64,000 bases of DNA. It comes from Mesorhizobium sp. C432A. Its GTDB lineage: Bacteria > Pseudomonadota > Alphaproteobacteria > Rhizobiales > Rhizobiaceae. Position numbers and translations under genes: made by a program. The notes below the pieces were generated by a model. The model saw only the letters and a list, made by a program, of their open reading frames with translations, was not told where the DNA came from and searched no databases. The first letter of the stretch is position 1; each line of letters starts with the position of its first letter. This document shows, in pieces, positions 19,739-31,116 of this stretch. Location: assembly GCF_030323145.1 (NCBI RefSeq), contig NZ_CP100470.1:124001-188000 (forward strand). Direction: 5' to 3'.

Positions 19739-20842
19739 TCAAGGGATAAATACCAGAAATACATACGTAAAAAACACAACGGCATGGACGATTCCGGTCA
19801 GGAAGGTCGTCCTTTCGTTGCTAAAGCTTACGCCGCATATGAAAAGCGCTAAAACCAAAAGTACGGCGTCAGCTTCCGGGAGCCCCAGGGTCAACCCTCG
19901 TCCCGTAAGCAGGCTGGCTGCTGCGACCGCAGGTATCGTCAAACCAATCGTGGCGCAAGCCGAACCCATTGCGACATTCAGGCCGCGCTGCAGCTCATTG
20001 TTGAGTGAAGCGCGAACCGCCGAAATGGCTTCCGGCATCAAAACCAGACCCGCGATCATTGCCCCCACAATGCTGTCAGCCTGGGTCACCTGGTAAGCAA
20101 CGAGCGCATTTTCAACACTTGCGGCGACCTGCTCGGCGAGCATGACAATTCCGATCAGTCCGATTACCAGGAGCAGAGCGCTGGAAGAGATGCTTTTGTG
20201 AGGGGCGGTTCGCGCCGAAAGGTCGTGTGCCAGTCCTTCGATGAAATCGTCCCGGTGCCGGACTGTCTGCGCGAACACAAAGCTTGCATAGAGCAGCACG
20301 GAAAGAACGCTTACCAGGCCAAGCTGAGCTGCCGAAAATGTGCCGGGATCGGTGGTCCGCGTGTAGGTCGGCAGGATAAGCGTCATGACGGTCAGTGCGG
20401 CCAAAACCGCCAGATATGCGCTGGTCCCTTGCCGGACAATTGCCTGCTTGCGATGCCGCCAGCCGCCAAACGTGAGACACATTCCGACAACGCCGGTGGA
20501 GGCAATCATCACTGTCGAGAAGACCGATTCACGTGCAAGCGTGGGGTTGTTCTCTCCATGCAGCATCATGGAAACGATGATCGACACTTCGATTGCCGTC
20601 ACGGCAAAAGTCAGCACCAATGTGCCGTAAGGCTCCCCCACACGGTGGGCCACCGCCTCGGCGTGATCGAGCACCACGAAAATAGTGATGAACATGATCG
20701 CACTCGAGAGCGCTCCGACGAGAATCCTGACGCTCGGCGAACCTTCGTCCACCGATAGCCCGCTGACTCTGACCGCAACGGCCAGTGCCAGCGCGGCCAA
20801 AGGCATCGCATAGGAAGTCGCTGATCGTGCGAAACCAGTCAT
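19739..20842 (-). CDS. ChaA-like calcium/sodium:proton antiporter
   Basis: This 367-residue membrane protein has about eleven hydrophobic helices. The two inverted repeats of the CaCA superfamily are visible: EPYGTLVLTFAVTAIEVS near residue 75 and AGLVLMPEAISAVRAS near 265, each with the transporting acidic residue. It is the ChaA type, which exchanges Ca2+ or Na+ for H+ across the inner membrane. It stands alone between oxyR and the acyl-CoA synthetase gene. Ion preference cannot be set from sequence. Confidence 0.88.
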   Translation of the reverse strand: MTGFARSATSYAMPLAALALAVAVRVSGLSVDEGSPSVRILVGALSSAIMFITIFVVLDHAEAVAHRVGEPYGTLVLTFAVTAIEVSIIVSMMLHGENNPTLARESVFSTVMIASTGVVGMCLTFGGWRHRKQAIVRQGTSAYLAVLAALTVMTLILPTYTRTTDPGTFSAAQLGLVSVLSVLLYASFVFAQTVRHRDDFIEGLAHDLSARTAPHKSISSSALLLVIGLIGIVMLAEQVAASVENALVAYQVTQADSIVGAMIAGLVLMPEAISAVRASLNNELQRGLNVAMGSACATIGLTIPAVAAASLLTGRGLTLGLPEADAVLLVLALFICGVSFSNERTTFLTGIVHAVVFFTYVFLVFIP

Positions 20843-20937
20843 TCAAGCCCCAATGCGTTCGGCGAACCTTGCGGAAGCCTGTCGAGCACCCCAATGTCGT
20901 TTCGAAGCCCGGCAGTCCCGTCCCCGGCGTTCAACCC

Positions 20938-22698
<1,761 letters not shown>

Positions 22699-22759
22699 CG
22701 CCTTCTCCTCCCGATGAGTGAGCCTAGCAGCCTGATGGGATGGTGGAAAGTAGAGGCGG

Positions 22760-22942
22760 TTCCCCTCCCCCTCGCGGGGAGGGTGCCTCGCGAAGCGAGG
22801 CGGTGGGGTCCTCGGCGAAGTGCTCGACTTCCTTGCTCACGGTCGACCCGGCTTGGGTCGTCTCGCGTCGAGCACTGCCGGAGCGACCCCACCCGTCCAT
22901 CCGCCTTTGGCGGCTGTCCACCCTCCCCTCAAGGGGGAGGGA
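22760..22942. repeat. GC-rich palindromic intergenic element (family A-like)
   Basis: This ~180-base element has nested inverted repeats: outer cccctccccctcgcgggg against cccctcaagggggaggg, then ggcggtggggtc against gaccccaccc, and gtgctcga against tcgagcac in the core. It reaches into the 3' end of hisG. The outer arms resemble the elements at 26880 and 34163. Confidence 0.75.
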
Positions 22943-23630
22943 GCGCGCTCATCTTCGCGGCTATTTCCCGCACTAGCGCCTCATCCGCAGCAGCACGATC
23001 TTTCCTGGCAGCCACGAGGCAGGCCTGCGACTTCAGCACAACCCCATCGGCCAGCACCTTGAGATGGTTGGCGCGTAGGGTCGAGCCGGTGGTGGTGATG
23101 TCGACGATGACATCGGCAAGGCCTGCCGCCGGCGCGCCTTCGGTAGCGCCGAGGCTTTCGACGATGCGGTAAACCTGGATGCCGTGCTTTTGCGAGAAGA
23201 ATTGTTGCGTCAGCCGCCAGTATTTGGTTGCGATCCTCAGCCGCCTGCCGTGGCGCTGGCGGAAATCGGCGGCGACATCGTCGAGATCGGCCATGGTATC
23301 GACGTCGAGCCAGATGCCGGGCACCGCGACCACGACATCGGCATGGCCGAAGCCGAGGCGAGCGACGATTTCGGCGCGCGCTTCCCAGTCGGCGAGGTTT
23401 TCGCGCAGCAGATCCTCGCCGGTAATGCCGAGGTCGACCGAACCTTGCCCAATCTCGCCGGCGATTTCGGACGCCGACAGGAACGCCACCTCGATGCCCT
23501 CAGTGCCGTCGATGCGGGCGCGGTACTGGCGCTCATCGCCGGGCAGGCTGACGGCAAGCCCGGCCCTGGCCAGTACCTCCAAGGCCTGCTCCTTGAGCCG
23601 GCCTTTCGATGGGATCGCCAGCGTGATCAT
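22929..23630 (-). CDS. hisG: ATP phosphoribosyltransferase, short form
   Basis: The 233-residue short-form HisG makes the first committed step of histidine synthesis, joining ATP and PRPP. It needs HisZ as its regulatory partner, and hisZ lies just upstream with a four-base overlap (ATGA), so the subunits are translationally coupled. The PRPP-binding segment [13 protein letters not shown] is visible near residue 177. The last codons (SALPPP and stop) fall inside the neighbouring palindromic repeat, so the repeat has replaced or supplied the C-terminus. Confidence 0.95.
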   Translation of the reverse strand: MITLAIPSKGRLKEQALEVLARAGLAVSLPGDERQYRARIDGTEGIEVAFLSASEIAGEIGQGSVDLGITGEDLLRENLADWEARAEIVARLGFGHADVVVAVPGIWLDVDTMADLDDVAADFRQRHGRRLRIATKYWRLTQQFFSQKHGIQVYRIVESLGATEGAPAAGLADVIVDITTTGSTLRANHLKVLADGVVLKSQACLVAARKDRAAADEALVREIAAKMSALPPP

Positions 23631-24748
23631 TGCGGCTCTCCCCGCAGCGCTTCGATGCGGTCGAGCCAGACGGAGAAGCCGACGCCGGGGATCGGCGTCT
23701 TGGCGCCGAGCAGGGTCAGCAGCCGGTCGTAGCGACCGCCGCCGGCCAGCGGCCGCTCGCCACCAAGTGCTGCGATCTCGAAGACGATGCCGGTGTAGTA
23801 ATCCAGCGGACGGCCGAAGGCAGCGTCGTAGCGGATCGTCTTTGCAGGCAGGCCATGTGCCTCGATGGCTTTGGCGCGGGCGGCGAATTTTTCCAGCGCC
23901 GCGCCCAGCGAAAGCCCGGCAGAGGCCGCAAAACTTTCGAGCGCAGCACTCGCGCCGTCGAGCGGCACGTCGATGGCGAGAAAATCCCTGAGCGCCGCAA
24001 ACGCTTCGTTCGACAACCGCACGCTGCGCAGTTCGGCCTTTTCGATCAGCCGCCGGGCAATGTCCGCCGGCGCGCGCCCGCCGGAGCCCGACAGGCCGGC
24101 CCCTTCCATGCCGCCGGCGATGTGGGCGGAAAGCGCTTCGAGATCGCCATCGAGCACAAGGGCCGCGACATCGCCGTCAAGCTGACCGTTGCGCGGCGGG
24201 TTGGCGAGATCGGCGAGTGCTGCCTGCAGCATCGGCGCCGAGCCGAAGGCGCGCGCAAGCCGCATGCGCCAGCCGCGCGGCAAGCCGAGTGCTGCCAGCA
24301 CCGCCTCGAAGATGGTCTGGTCGCCGAGCGTGATCGCAAGAGGTTGCGCCGGCAGCACCAGCTGCAGCAGCGCGTGCGCATCGGCCAGCGAACGCGCATC
24401 GGCCTCGGCTGTATCGCGGTCGCCGAGATCCTCGATGCCGGCCTGAAAGAACTCGTTGCCGCCCTCGCGGCGCTGGCGGAACACTTCGCCGAGATAGGAA
24501 TAGCGGCGCGGCGTGCCGGCCTGCGAGGCGATGTGGTCGAGGCAGACGGGGATGGTGAATTCGGGCCGCAGACACAGCGTCTTGCCGGTCTCGCTTTCGG
24601 TGAGAAAGATGCGGCGGCGCAGATCCTCGCCGGCCATATCGAGGAATGGGTCGGCCGGCTGCAGCACCGCGACCTCAACCGCATGGGTGTTGCGGGTGGC
24701 GAAGAGCTTGGTGATTTCGGATGCGATGGCGGGATAGCGGGAGGTCAT
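23627..24748 (-). CDS. hisZ: ATP phosphoribosyltransferase regulatory subunit
   Basis: The 373-residue protein is related to histidyl-tRNA synthetase but lacks aminoacylation function. It has [13 protein letters not shown] (motif 2-like), [10 protein letters not shown], and a motif 3-like GGRYDRLL near residue 340. It forms the octameric transferase with short HisG and carries the histidine feedback site. It overlaps hisG by four bases. A family B repeat separates it from hisS, which is on the same strand. Confidence 0.93.
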   Translation of the reverse strand: MTSRYPAIASEITKLFATRNTHAVEVAVLQPADPFLDMAGEDLRRRIFLTESETGKTLCLRPEFTIPVCLDHIASQAGTPRRYSYLGEVFRQRREGGNEFFQAGIEDLGDRDTAEADARSLADAHALLQLVLPAQPLAITLGDQTIFEAVLAALGLPRGWRMRLARAFGSAPMLQAALADLANPPRNGQLDGDVAALVLDGDLEALSAHIAGGMEGAGLSGSGGRAPADIARRLIEKAELRSVRLSNEAFAALRDFLAIDVPLDGASAALESFAASAGLSLGAALEKFAARAKAIEAHGLPAKTIRYDAAFGRPLDYYTGIVFEIAALGGERPLAGGGRYDRLLTLLGAKTPIPGVGFSVWLDRIEALRGEPQ

Positions 24749-24763
24749 GCGTGGCGCGAGGCA

Positions 24764-24917
24764 CCCCCCTCTGGCCTGCCGGCCATCTCCCCCTCAAGGG
24801 GGGAGATTGGCAGCTCGGAGCGCAGCGCCTCTTCTTCAACGCCGGAGATTGGCGAAACCATGCGCGACATCCAATCTCCCCCCTTGAGGGGGAGATTGCC
24901 GGCAGGCCAGAGGGGGG
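24764..24917. repeat. Palindromic intergenic element, family B
   Basis: The 154-base element has ~30-base terminal inverted repeats with one mismatch (ccccctctggcctgccgg at the left, ccggcaggccagaggggg at the right) and inner arms ccctcaaggggggagatt and aatctccccccttgaggg. It lies between hisS and hisZ and ends three bases before the hisS stop. Confidence 0.85.
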
Positions 24918-24920
24918 CGT

Positions 24921-26426
24921 TCAAGCGCCACCCTTCGCACGGTCAGCGGCCTGCACCGCCAAAATCTTCCTCACCTCGGCGACCAGCTCTCCCTCCGCCA
25001 CCGTCACCTGCGCCGGGCGGGCAGCCCGCCATTCAGCGTTGTCGGCGATTTCAGCGGACATGCGCGCGCCTTCGATCAGATCCTTGATCTGCAACTCGCC
25101 CTTGGCGCGCTCATCGCCGCCCTGGATGATCGCGACCGGGCTACCGCGGCGGTCGGCGTATTTCAGCTGCGCCTTCATGCCGGCGCCGCCGAGATACATT
25201 TCGGAGCGGATGCCGGCCGCGCGCAGATCGGCCACCATCTTCTGGTAGCGACCGAGGCTTTCCGTATCCTTGTCCATCACCAGCACGACGACCGGCGCGA
25301 TGACATCGGTGGTGTCCAGCTTGCCGAGGTTCTTCAGCGCCGTCATCAGGCGGGAGACGCCGATCGAAAAGCCGGTCGCCGGCACCGGCTCGCCACGGAA
25401 GCGCGAGACCAGCCCGTCATAGCGGCCGCCACCACCGACCGAACCGAAGCGCACGATCTGGCCGTCTTCGTTGGGGATTTCGGCCAGAAGCTCGGCCTCG
25501 AAAACCGGGCCGGTGTAGTATTCGAGGCCACGCACGACGGAGCGGTCCATGGCGATGCGATCTTCGCCATATCCGGCCGCCCTGACCAGGGCTTCAATCG
25601 TCGCGAGCTCGCCGACGCCTTCTTGGTAAGTCGAGTTCGAGCTCACTATGGAAACCTGGTCGACCTGTGCGTTCCTTGCCGTGGCGAGAAGAACTGCTTC
25701 AGCTTGCCCGTCGTTCAAACCAGCGCCCTTGGCGAAGTCGCCCTCGCCTTCCTTGCCGCCATCCCATCGGCCCGGCCCAAGCAGAAGCTTCACGCCTTCC
25801 GGCCCGAGCTTGTCCAGCTTGTCGATGGCGCGCAGCACGGTCAGCCGGCGGCCGGCATTGTTGTCACCGCCAAGGCCGATCGCCTCCAGCACGCCGTCAA
25901 GCACCTTGCGGTTGTTGACGCGAATGACGTAGTCGCCGCGCTTGATGCCAAGCGCTTCCATCACGTCGGCCATCATCATGGCCATCTCGGCGTCGGCTGC
26001 GACGCCCGGCGTACCGATCGTGTCGGCGTCGAATTGCATGAACTGGCGGAAGCGGCCCGGGCCGGGCTTTTCGTTGCGGAACACCCAGCCGGAGCGGTAG
26101 CTGCGATAGGGTTTCGGCAGCTTCTCAAAATTCTCGGCGACGTAGCGCGCCGTCGGCGCGGTCAGGTCGTAGCGCAGCGACAGCCACTGCTCATCATCGT
26201 CCTGGAAAGAAAATACGCCCTCATTAGGCCGGTCCTGGTCGGGCAGGAACTTGCCGAGCGCATCGGTGTATTCGATCAGCGGCTGGTCGGCCGGCTCGAA
26301 ACCGTAGAGCTCATAGACCGAACGGATCGTCGCCATCATCTTCTCGACGGCGCGGATATCGTCGGCGCTGCGGTCGGCAAAGCCGCGCGGCAGCCGCGCT
26401 TTCGTCTTTTCCGATTTGTCGGCCAT
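24921..26426 (-). CDS. hisS: Histidyl-tRNA synthetase
   Basis: The 501-residue class II aminoacyl-tRNA synthetase charges tRNA-His. The ATG at 26426 was chosen because MADKSEK leads straight into the conserved [10 protein letters not shown]; the frame is open upstream but without homology. Motif 2 ([20 protein letters not shown]), the histidine-specific [10 protein letters not shown] stretch and motif 3 (GGGRYDGLV then GFSIGVSRL) are visible. The C-terminal anticodon-binding domain is complete. hisZ and hisG follow on the same strand. Confidence 0.97.
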   Translation of the reverse strand: MADKSEKTKARLPRGFADRSADDIRAVEKMMATIRSVYELYGFEPADQPLIEYTDALGKFLPDQDRPNEGVFSFQDDDEQWLSLRYDLTAPTARYVAENFEKLPKPYRSYRSGWVFRNEKPGPGRFRQFMQFDADTIGTPGVAADAEMAMMMADVMEALGIKRGDYVIRVNNRKVLDGVLEAIGLGGDNNAGRRLTVLRAIDKLDKLGPEGVKLLLGPGRWDGGKEGEGDFAKGAGLNDGQAEAVLLATARNAQVDQVSIVSSNSTYQEGVGELATIEALVRAAGYGEDRIAMDRSVVRGLEYYTGPVFEAELLAEIPNEDGQIVRFGSVGGGGRYDGLVSRFRGEPVPATGFSIGVSRLMTALKNLGKLDTTDVIAPVVVLVMDKDTESLGRYQKMVADLRAAGIRSEMYLGGAGMKAQLKYADRRGSPVAIIQGGDERAKGELQIKDLIEGARMSAEIADNAEWRAARPAQVTVAEGELVAEVRKILAVQAADRAKGGA

Positions 26427-26629
26427 GGGATGGGTCTTTTCGCTAAGTAATCGATGACTTATTTGGAGTCGGCGTGTCCTAACCGAAGCGGCTTGGTGCG
26501 GCAAGGGTTTGCGCTCTTTCCTTCTCCTTCGAAACAAAACGCACCAAAAGGAAACAATTCCGCCATCGGCGCGGCATCGTGCCGACACAATCAGAGCCGA
26601 TAAGCGCGCCGAAACAAAGGGTTGGGGCC

Positions 26630-26872
26630 ATGACTGCGGCACGCAAATTCGATATCAGAGACGACGGCTTGCATGAAGTCCGGCTGCGGCCGGCCGAGAG
26701 CCGTGCGCAGGTGACGGCGAGCCCCGGTCCGTTTGAGGTCACTGCCGACGAGCGCAAGGGTTCGACCATGCGCGAGGCGCTGATGACTGGATTGCTGGTG
26801 ATTTATCCGGCCTTTGCGGCACTGGCGGCGATTGTCGCCGGGTTTTTTCTGACGGGCGCCAGCGGGACGTGA
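26630..26872 (+). CDS. Small protein with one C-terminal membrane helix
   Basis: This 80-residue protein starts at ATG 26630 (the frame opens upstream at 26579). The N-terminal half is charged and the C-terminal half, from residue ~53, has a hydrophobic helix ([20 protein letters not shown]). It has no recognised family. Its frame has good codon structure and the stop is just before a repeat element, but it could be spurious. It sits divergent from hisS. Confidence 0.5.
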   Translation: MTAARKFDIRDDGLHEVRLRPAESRAQVTASPGPFEVTADERKGSTMREALMTGLLVIYPAFAALAAIVAGFFLTGASGT

Positions 26873-26879
26873 GTTCCTT

Positions 26880-26990
26880 ACCCTCCCCCTTGTGGGGAGG
26901 GTCGACGCGTAGCGTCGGGGTGGGGGTGCGGCGCCAAGATACCCCCACCCGCGCCTTCGGCGCGACCTCCCCACAAGGGGGAGGTAGGGG
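26880..26990. repeat. Palindromic intergenic element, family A
   Basis: About 110 bases with outer arms taccctcccccttgtggg and ccccacaagggggaggta, one base longer on the left, and inner arms gggtggggg and acccccaccc. It lies between the small membrane protein and tag genes, both of which end here. Confidence 0.85.
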
Positions 26991-26999
26991 GACAGCGCC

Positions 27000-27638
27000 C
27001 TACTTCGGCCTCTTAAAGGCCTTGCGTTCCTTCTCCACCTGCTCCCGGCAAACACACCCCTCGAGATGGTCGTTGACCAGACCCATCGCTTGCATGAAGG
27101 CATAGACCGTCGTCGGTCCGACAAAGCTCCAGCCGCGCTTTTTCAACTCCTTCGAAATCCTGATCGAGACCGCTGTCGTCGGGTTGGCCCGCAGGTGGGC
27201 GAGGTCGACGATCTCCGGCCGCTCCTCCGGCCCCGGCTCGAACTTCCAGAACCAGGCGGCCAGCGAGCCGAATTCATCCACCATTTCGCGCGCGCGTTTG
27301 GCGTTGTTGATGGTCGAGACGATCTTGCCGCGGTGGCGGATGATGCCGACATTGGCGACCAGGCGCTCGACATCCTCGTCGGTGAAGGCAGCGACCTTGT
27401 CGAAGTCGAAACCGGCGAAGGCCTCGCGGAAATTCTCGCGCTTGCGCAGAATGGTCAGCCAGGACAGGCCGGACTGAAAGCCTTCCAGGCAGATTTTTTC
27501 GAACAGCCTGCGGTCGTCGGCGACCGGCCGGCCCCATTCATGGTCGTGGTAGTGCAGATAGTCCGGCAGATTGCCGTGCCAGAAGCAGCGCGTGATCCCG
27601 TCGGAGCCGGTAAGCAGTCCGGTGTTGTCTTGCGCCAT
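27000..27638 (-). CDS. tag: DNA-3-methyladenine glycosylase I
   Basis: The 212-residue base-excision enzyme removes 3-methyladenine from DNA. The ATG at 27638 (MAQDN) was chosen over an in-frame upstream start because homology begins there. The family motif is CFWHGN...YHDHEWG near the N-terminus, and the C-terminal VCREQ keeps the zinc-linked cysteines of Tag. The active-site region GLSWLTILRKRENFR is typical. It is a single gene that converges on the repeat at 26880. Confidence 0.94.
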   Translation of the reverse strand: MAQDNTGLLTGSDGITRCFWHGNLPDYLHYHDHEWGRPVADDRRLFEKICLEGFQSGLSWLTILRKRENFREAFAGFDFDKVAAFTDEDVERLVANVGIIRHRGKIVSTINNAKRAREMVDEFGSLAAWFWKFEPGPEERPEIVDLAHLRANPTTAVSIRISKELKKRGWSFVGPTTVYAFMQAMGLVNDHLEGCVCREQVEKERKAFKRPK

Positions 27639-27847
27639 GGCCAATCCATCCGTTAACGCGCTTTCGCGCTGCATTTACCGCGGCTTTACCAGATTCCTGA
27701 ACCCGACGGTAACCACACCAAAAGGTTTACTGACAAAGCGGCATTTTACGCATTCCGATTCATGTTTCGGTTGCCGCTTCGCGCCAAGGATCGCGCAACC
27801 GGGGGCAAGTTCCGCCTCCGTCCGTTCGACGATCAAGGTGCGTTCCG

Positions 27848-28591
27848 ATGAAGATCTTTTTGCGTTCCGTGCTCGGCGCCGTGGCCATTCTGGCCGCCGG
27901 CGTCACCTCTTCTGCCGCCAACGACCGCTATGCCGACAGGCCGCCGGTGATGGTGAGCCCCGACCTTTCCGCACCCTGGGTGCTGCAGCTTGGCCGGGCG
28001 CCCGGCATCGTGCGGCAGAGCCGACAGGTGGTCCAGCAGCCGCGACTTCGCTATGCGCAGCCGGCGCGACCCGATCGGGTGCGCACTGCTTCCGTGCAGG
28101 CGCCGGCCAAGCGCGTGGTGATGCGGCCGCAGATCAATCCGCTCTACCTGCCGCAGGAAGTCGCCTATGACGGCCCGCAGAAGCCGGGCACGATCGTCAT
28201 CGATACGACGCAGAACTTCCTGTTCCTGGTCGAGAAGAACGGCAAGGCGCGGCGCTATGGCGTCGGCACAGGCAAGCCTGGCTTCGAATGGTCTGGCACG
28301 CACAAGATCACCAACAAGCGCGTCTGGCCGGACTGGCGCCCGCCAGCGGAGATGATCAAGCGCGAGGCCGCCAAGGGCCGCTACCTCCCGACCTATCTGG
28401 CCGGCGGCGAGGAAAACCCGCTTGGCGCCCGCGCGCTCTATCTCGGCACGACGGAATACCGCATCCACGGCACCAACCAGCCATGGACCATCGGCGGCTC
28501 GGTGTCTTCCGGCTGCATCCGCATGCGCAACGAGGACGTGGTTGACCTTTACGAGAGGGTCAATGTTGGAACGACCGTGGTCGTGATATAA
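27848..28591 (+). CDS. L,D-transpeptidase (YkuD/ErfK type), exported
   Basis: The 247-residue protein has an N-terminal signal sequence (about 24 residues to SSAAN). The YkuD catalytic domain covers ~115-247 and carries HGTNQPWTIG followed by the active-site SSGCIRMRN cysteine motif. It makes 3-3 peptidoglycan cross-links or anchors proteins to peptidoglycan in the periplasm. The middle ~60 residues are a proline- and arginine-rich linker. A good hairpin terminator lies downstream. Confidence 0.92.
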   Translation: MKIFLRSVLGAVAILAAGVTSSAANDRYADRPPVMVSPDLSAPWVLQLGRAPGIVRQSRQVVQQPRLRYAQPARPDRVRTASVQAPAKRVVMRPQINPLYLPQEVAYDGPQKPGTIVIDTTQNFLFLVEKNGKARRYGVGTGKPGFEWSGTHKITNKRVWPDWRPPAEMIKREAAKGRYLPTYLAGGEENPLGARALYLGTTEYRIHGTNQPWTIGGSVSSGCIRMRNEDVVDLYERVNVGTTVVVI

Positions 28592-28683
28592 TCGGCTACC
28601 GAATCATCTGGTCCAGAAGGTTAGACCTTCAGGGTCGGGAAGAGTTTACGGGGGACGGGCCGTGTGGGGATGCGGCCAGTCAG

Positions 28684-28722
28684 GAAAGGGCAGCCTGGGA
28701 AACCGCGCTGCCCTTTCTCTTT
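28684..28722 (+). terminator. Rho-independent terminator after the L,D-transpeptidase gene
   Basis: Perfect 11-base arms gaaagggcagc (28684-28694) and gctgccctttc (28707-28717) with a 12-base loop, followed by tcttt. It lies 93 bases after the stop. Confidence 0.75.
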
Positions 28723-28861
28723 GCGGCGGTAGCTGAGCCAGGCTGCGCCAGAACGTCGCGCCAGGGGGATGACGGTTCGCTTTCACGCTGCCTTGCCGCA
28801 TTTCCCCTGCTATAGGGACGGCCAAACTCCCCTGCGCCAAACTCGCTGCAAAGGTTCAGCC

Positions 28862-29782
28862 ATGTCTCCGCCAGACGATAGCCGCTATCTCCGGGGCGGC
28901 CCGGTCGCCCAGCGCATCATGGCATCCGTGCGCGAGGATGCCGCCATCGCCACCGCCGAAGGTTTTCCGCCCAAGCTGGTGTCGATCACCGTCGGCGATA
29001 CCGCTGCCGTCGATGTCTATGTGCGCAACCAGCGCGCCAAGGCCGCGCTTGCCGGCATCGGTTTCGAGGAGCGGCGGTTCCCCGCCGACATCAGCGCCGG
29101 CGAACTCGAGGCGGCGATCCACGGCCTGAACGCCGACCCGCGCGTCACCGGCATCATCATCCAGCGGCCGGTGCCGGCGCATATCCCGATCAAGACGCTG
29201 CAAGCGGCGGTGCATCCACTGAAGGACGTCGAGGGCATGCATCCGGCGTCGATCGGCAATATCGTCTACAATCAGCTCGACCTCGCGCCTTGCACGGCTG
29301 CGGCCTCGGTCGAGCTGCTCAAGGAAACCGGCCTCGACCTCAAGGGGCTCGAAGTCGTCGTCGTCGGCCATTCCGAGATCGTCGGCAAGCCGATTGCCTT
29401 CCTGCTGATGAGCGAAGGAGCAACGGTGACGGTGTGCCATCACATGACGCGCTCGGTGGCGGCACATGCGCGCCGCGCCGATGCGCTGTTCGTCGCCGTC
29501 GGCAAGCCGCGGCTGATCAAGGCCGACATGGTGAAGCCCGGTGCGGCCGTCATCGACATCGGCATCAATTCCGAGATCGGCCCGGACGGCACGAGCCGCA
29601 TCGTCGGCGACGTCGACACCGAGAGCGTGAAGGAAGTCGCGTCCTGGATCACGCCGGTGCCGGGCGGCGTCGGCCCGATCACTGTGGCGATCCTCTTGCG
29701 CAACACAATGGTCGCGCTCAGCCGCCAGCGCGCGCGCTACCAGGCGACGTATGGCGTGGTGGACCGGCTGGCAGCGGAATAG
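28862..29782 (+). CDS. folD: Bifunctional methylenetetrahydrofolate dehydrogenase/cyclohydrolase
   Basis: The 306-residue cytosolic enzyme interconverts methylene-, methenyl- and formyl-tetrahydrofolate with NADP. The start at 28862 gives MSPPDDSRYL, the usual beginning; the frame is open earlier. The signature VVGHSEIVGKPIAFLL and the C-terminal TPVPGGVGPIT are present. The active-site region with VYVRNQ is intact. It converges with glcF, with four bases between the stop codons. Confidence 0.95.
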   Translation: MSPPDDSRYLRGGPVAQRIMASVREDAAIATAEGFPPKLVSITVGDTAAVDVYVRNQRAKAALAGIGFEERRFPADISAGELEAAIHGLNADPRVTGIIIQRPVPAHIPIKTLQAAVHPLKDVEGMHPASIGNIVYNQLDLAPCTAAASVELLKETGLDLKGLEVVVVGHSEIVGKPIAFLLMSEGATVTVCHHMTRSVAAHARRADALFVAVGKPRLIKADMVKPGAAVIDIGINSEIGPDGTSRIVGDVDTESVKEVASWITPVPGGVGPITVAILLRNTMVALSRQRARYQATYGVVDRLAAE

Positions 29783-29786
29783 CTGC

Positions 29787-31112
29787 TTACTCGGCGGCGA
29801 CCAGGTTTCCTTCGGAGACGCCCTCCGGCTTCGGACCACCATAGGCCCAGTCGAGCAGCTTGATCGTGTGCACCACCGGCAGCTTCGCGGCGGAAGCGAT
29901 CTGGGTGATGCAGCCGATGTTGCCGGTGGCGACGATTTCGGCGTCGGTCGCCTCGATGTTCTTCACCTTGCGGTCACGCAACCTTGCGGAAATCTCCGGC
30001 TGCAGGATGTTGTAGGTGCCGGCGGAGCCGCAGCACAGATGCCCCTCGCGCGGTTCGCGCACGACGAAGCCCGCCTTGGACAGCAATTCCTTCGGCTGGC
30101 GGGTGATCTTCTGGCCGTGCTGCATCGAGCAGGCGGAGTGATAGGCGACGACGGTGCCGGGTTTGCGCACCGGCTCGGGCAGGTCGAGGCTTGCGAGATA
30201 TTCGGTAATGTCCCTGGCCAGCGCCGAGACCCGCGCGGCCTTGTCGGCATAGGCCGGATCGAGGCGCAGCATGAAGCCGTAGTCCTTGATCGTTGTGCCG
30301 CAGCCGGACGCGGTGATGACGATGGCATCGAGCCCGCCCTGGTCGATGGCACGCGTCCACGCATCGACATTCTGCCGGGCCGAGGCAAGGGCTGCTGCCT
30401 CGCGGCCCATATGATGGACCAGCGCGCCACAGCAGGCTTCGCCCTGCGGCACCACGACCTCGACGCCAAGCCTGGTCAGCAATGCAATCGTCGTCTCGTT
30501 GATGGCGGGGTCGAGTACCGATTGGGCGCAGCCGGTGAGGATGGCGACGCGGCCTCTCTTCGTCCCCTGCCCGGCATGAATGCCGGAAGAGGCCATTGGC
30601 GAGACCGTCGGGATCGAGGCCGGTGCCAGCTTCAGCATCGCGCTGAGCGGCTTCAGGGCCGACACCTTTTCGAACAGACGAATGAATGGCTTGCCGAGTC
30701 TCGCCAATTTCAGCGCGGCGCGAAAGCGCGCGGGATAGGGCAGCACGAAGGCCAGCATGGCGCGGGTGAGCCGGTCGAGCAGCGGCCGCTTGTAAGTTTC
30801 CTCGATATGGGCGCGGGCATGGTCGACCAAGTGCATGTAATTGACGCCCGACGGGCAGGTCGTCATGCAGGCGAGGCAGGACAGGCAGCGGTCGATATGG
30901 GTGACGATCTCCTTGTCGGCCGGGCGGCCATTCTCCAGCATGTCCTTGATGAGATAGATGCGGCCGCGCGGCGAATCCAGTTCGTTGCCAAGCGTCACAT
31001 AGGTCGGGCAGGTGGCGGTGCAGAAGCCGCAATGCACGCATTTGCGCAGGATCTTCTCCGATTCCGCGACATGCGGATCGGCGAGCTGGGCAAGGGAGAA
31101 GTTAGTTTGCAT
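29787..31112 (-). CDS. glcF: Glycolate oxidase iron-sulfur subunit
   Basis: The 441-residue protein carries two [4Fe-4S] ferredoxin-type clusters at the N-terminus (CVHCGFCTATCP and CLSCLACMTTCPSG) and two CCG cysteine-rich domains in the C-terminal part (QGEACCGALVHHMG, EGHLCCGSAGTYN). It passes electrons from the GlcD/GlcE flavin module to the quinone pool or other acceptor. It is last in the leftward glcD-glcE-glcF operon; only four bases separate it from glcE. Confidence 0.95.
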   Translation of the reverse strand: MQTNFSLAQLADPHVAESEKILRKCVHCGFCTATCPTYVTLGNELDSPRGRIYLIKDMLENGRPADKEIVTHIDRCLSCLACMTTCPSGVNYMHLVDHARAHIEETYKRPLLDRLTRAMLAFVLPYPARFRAALKLARLGKPFIRLFEKVSALKPLSAMLKLAPASIPTVSPMASSGIHAGQGTKRGRVAILTGCAQSVLDPAINETTIALLTRLGVEVVVPQGEACCGALVHHMGREAAALASARQNVDAWTRAIDQGGLDAIVITASGCGTTIKDYGFMLRLDPAYADKAARVSALARDITEYLASLDLPEPVRKPGTVVAYHSACSMQHGQKITRQPKELLSKAGFVVREPREGHLCCGSAGTYNILQPEISARLRDRKVKNIEATDAEIVATGNIGCITQIASAAKLPVVHTIKLLDWAYGGPKPEGVSEGNLVAAE

Positions 31113-31116
31113 TATC

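Noticed and set aside
28769..28861. An N-terminal extension of folD
   Set aside because: Homology begins at the ATG at 28862, and the upstream part is Arg- and Cys-rich filler.
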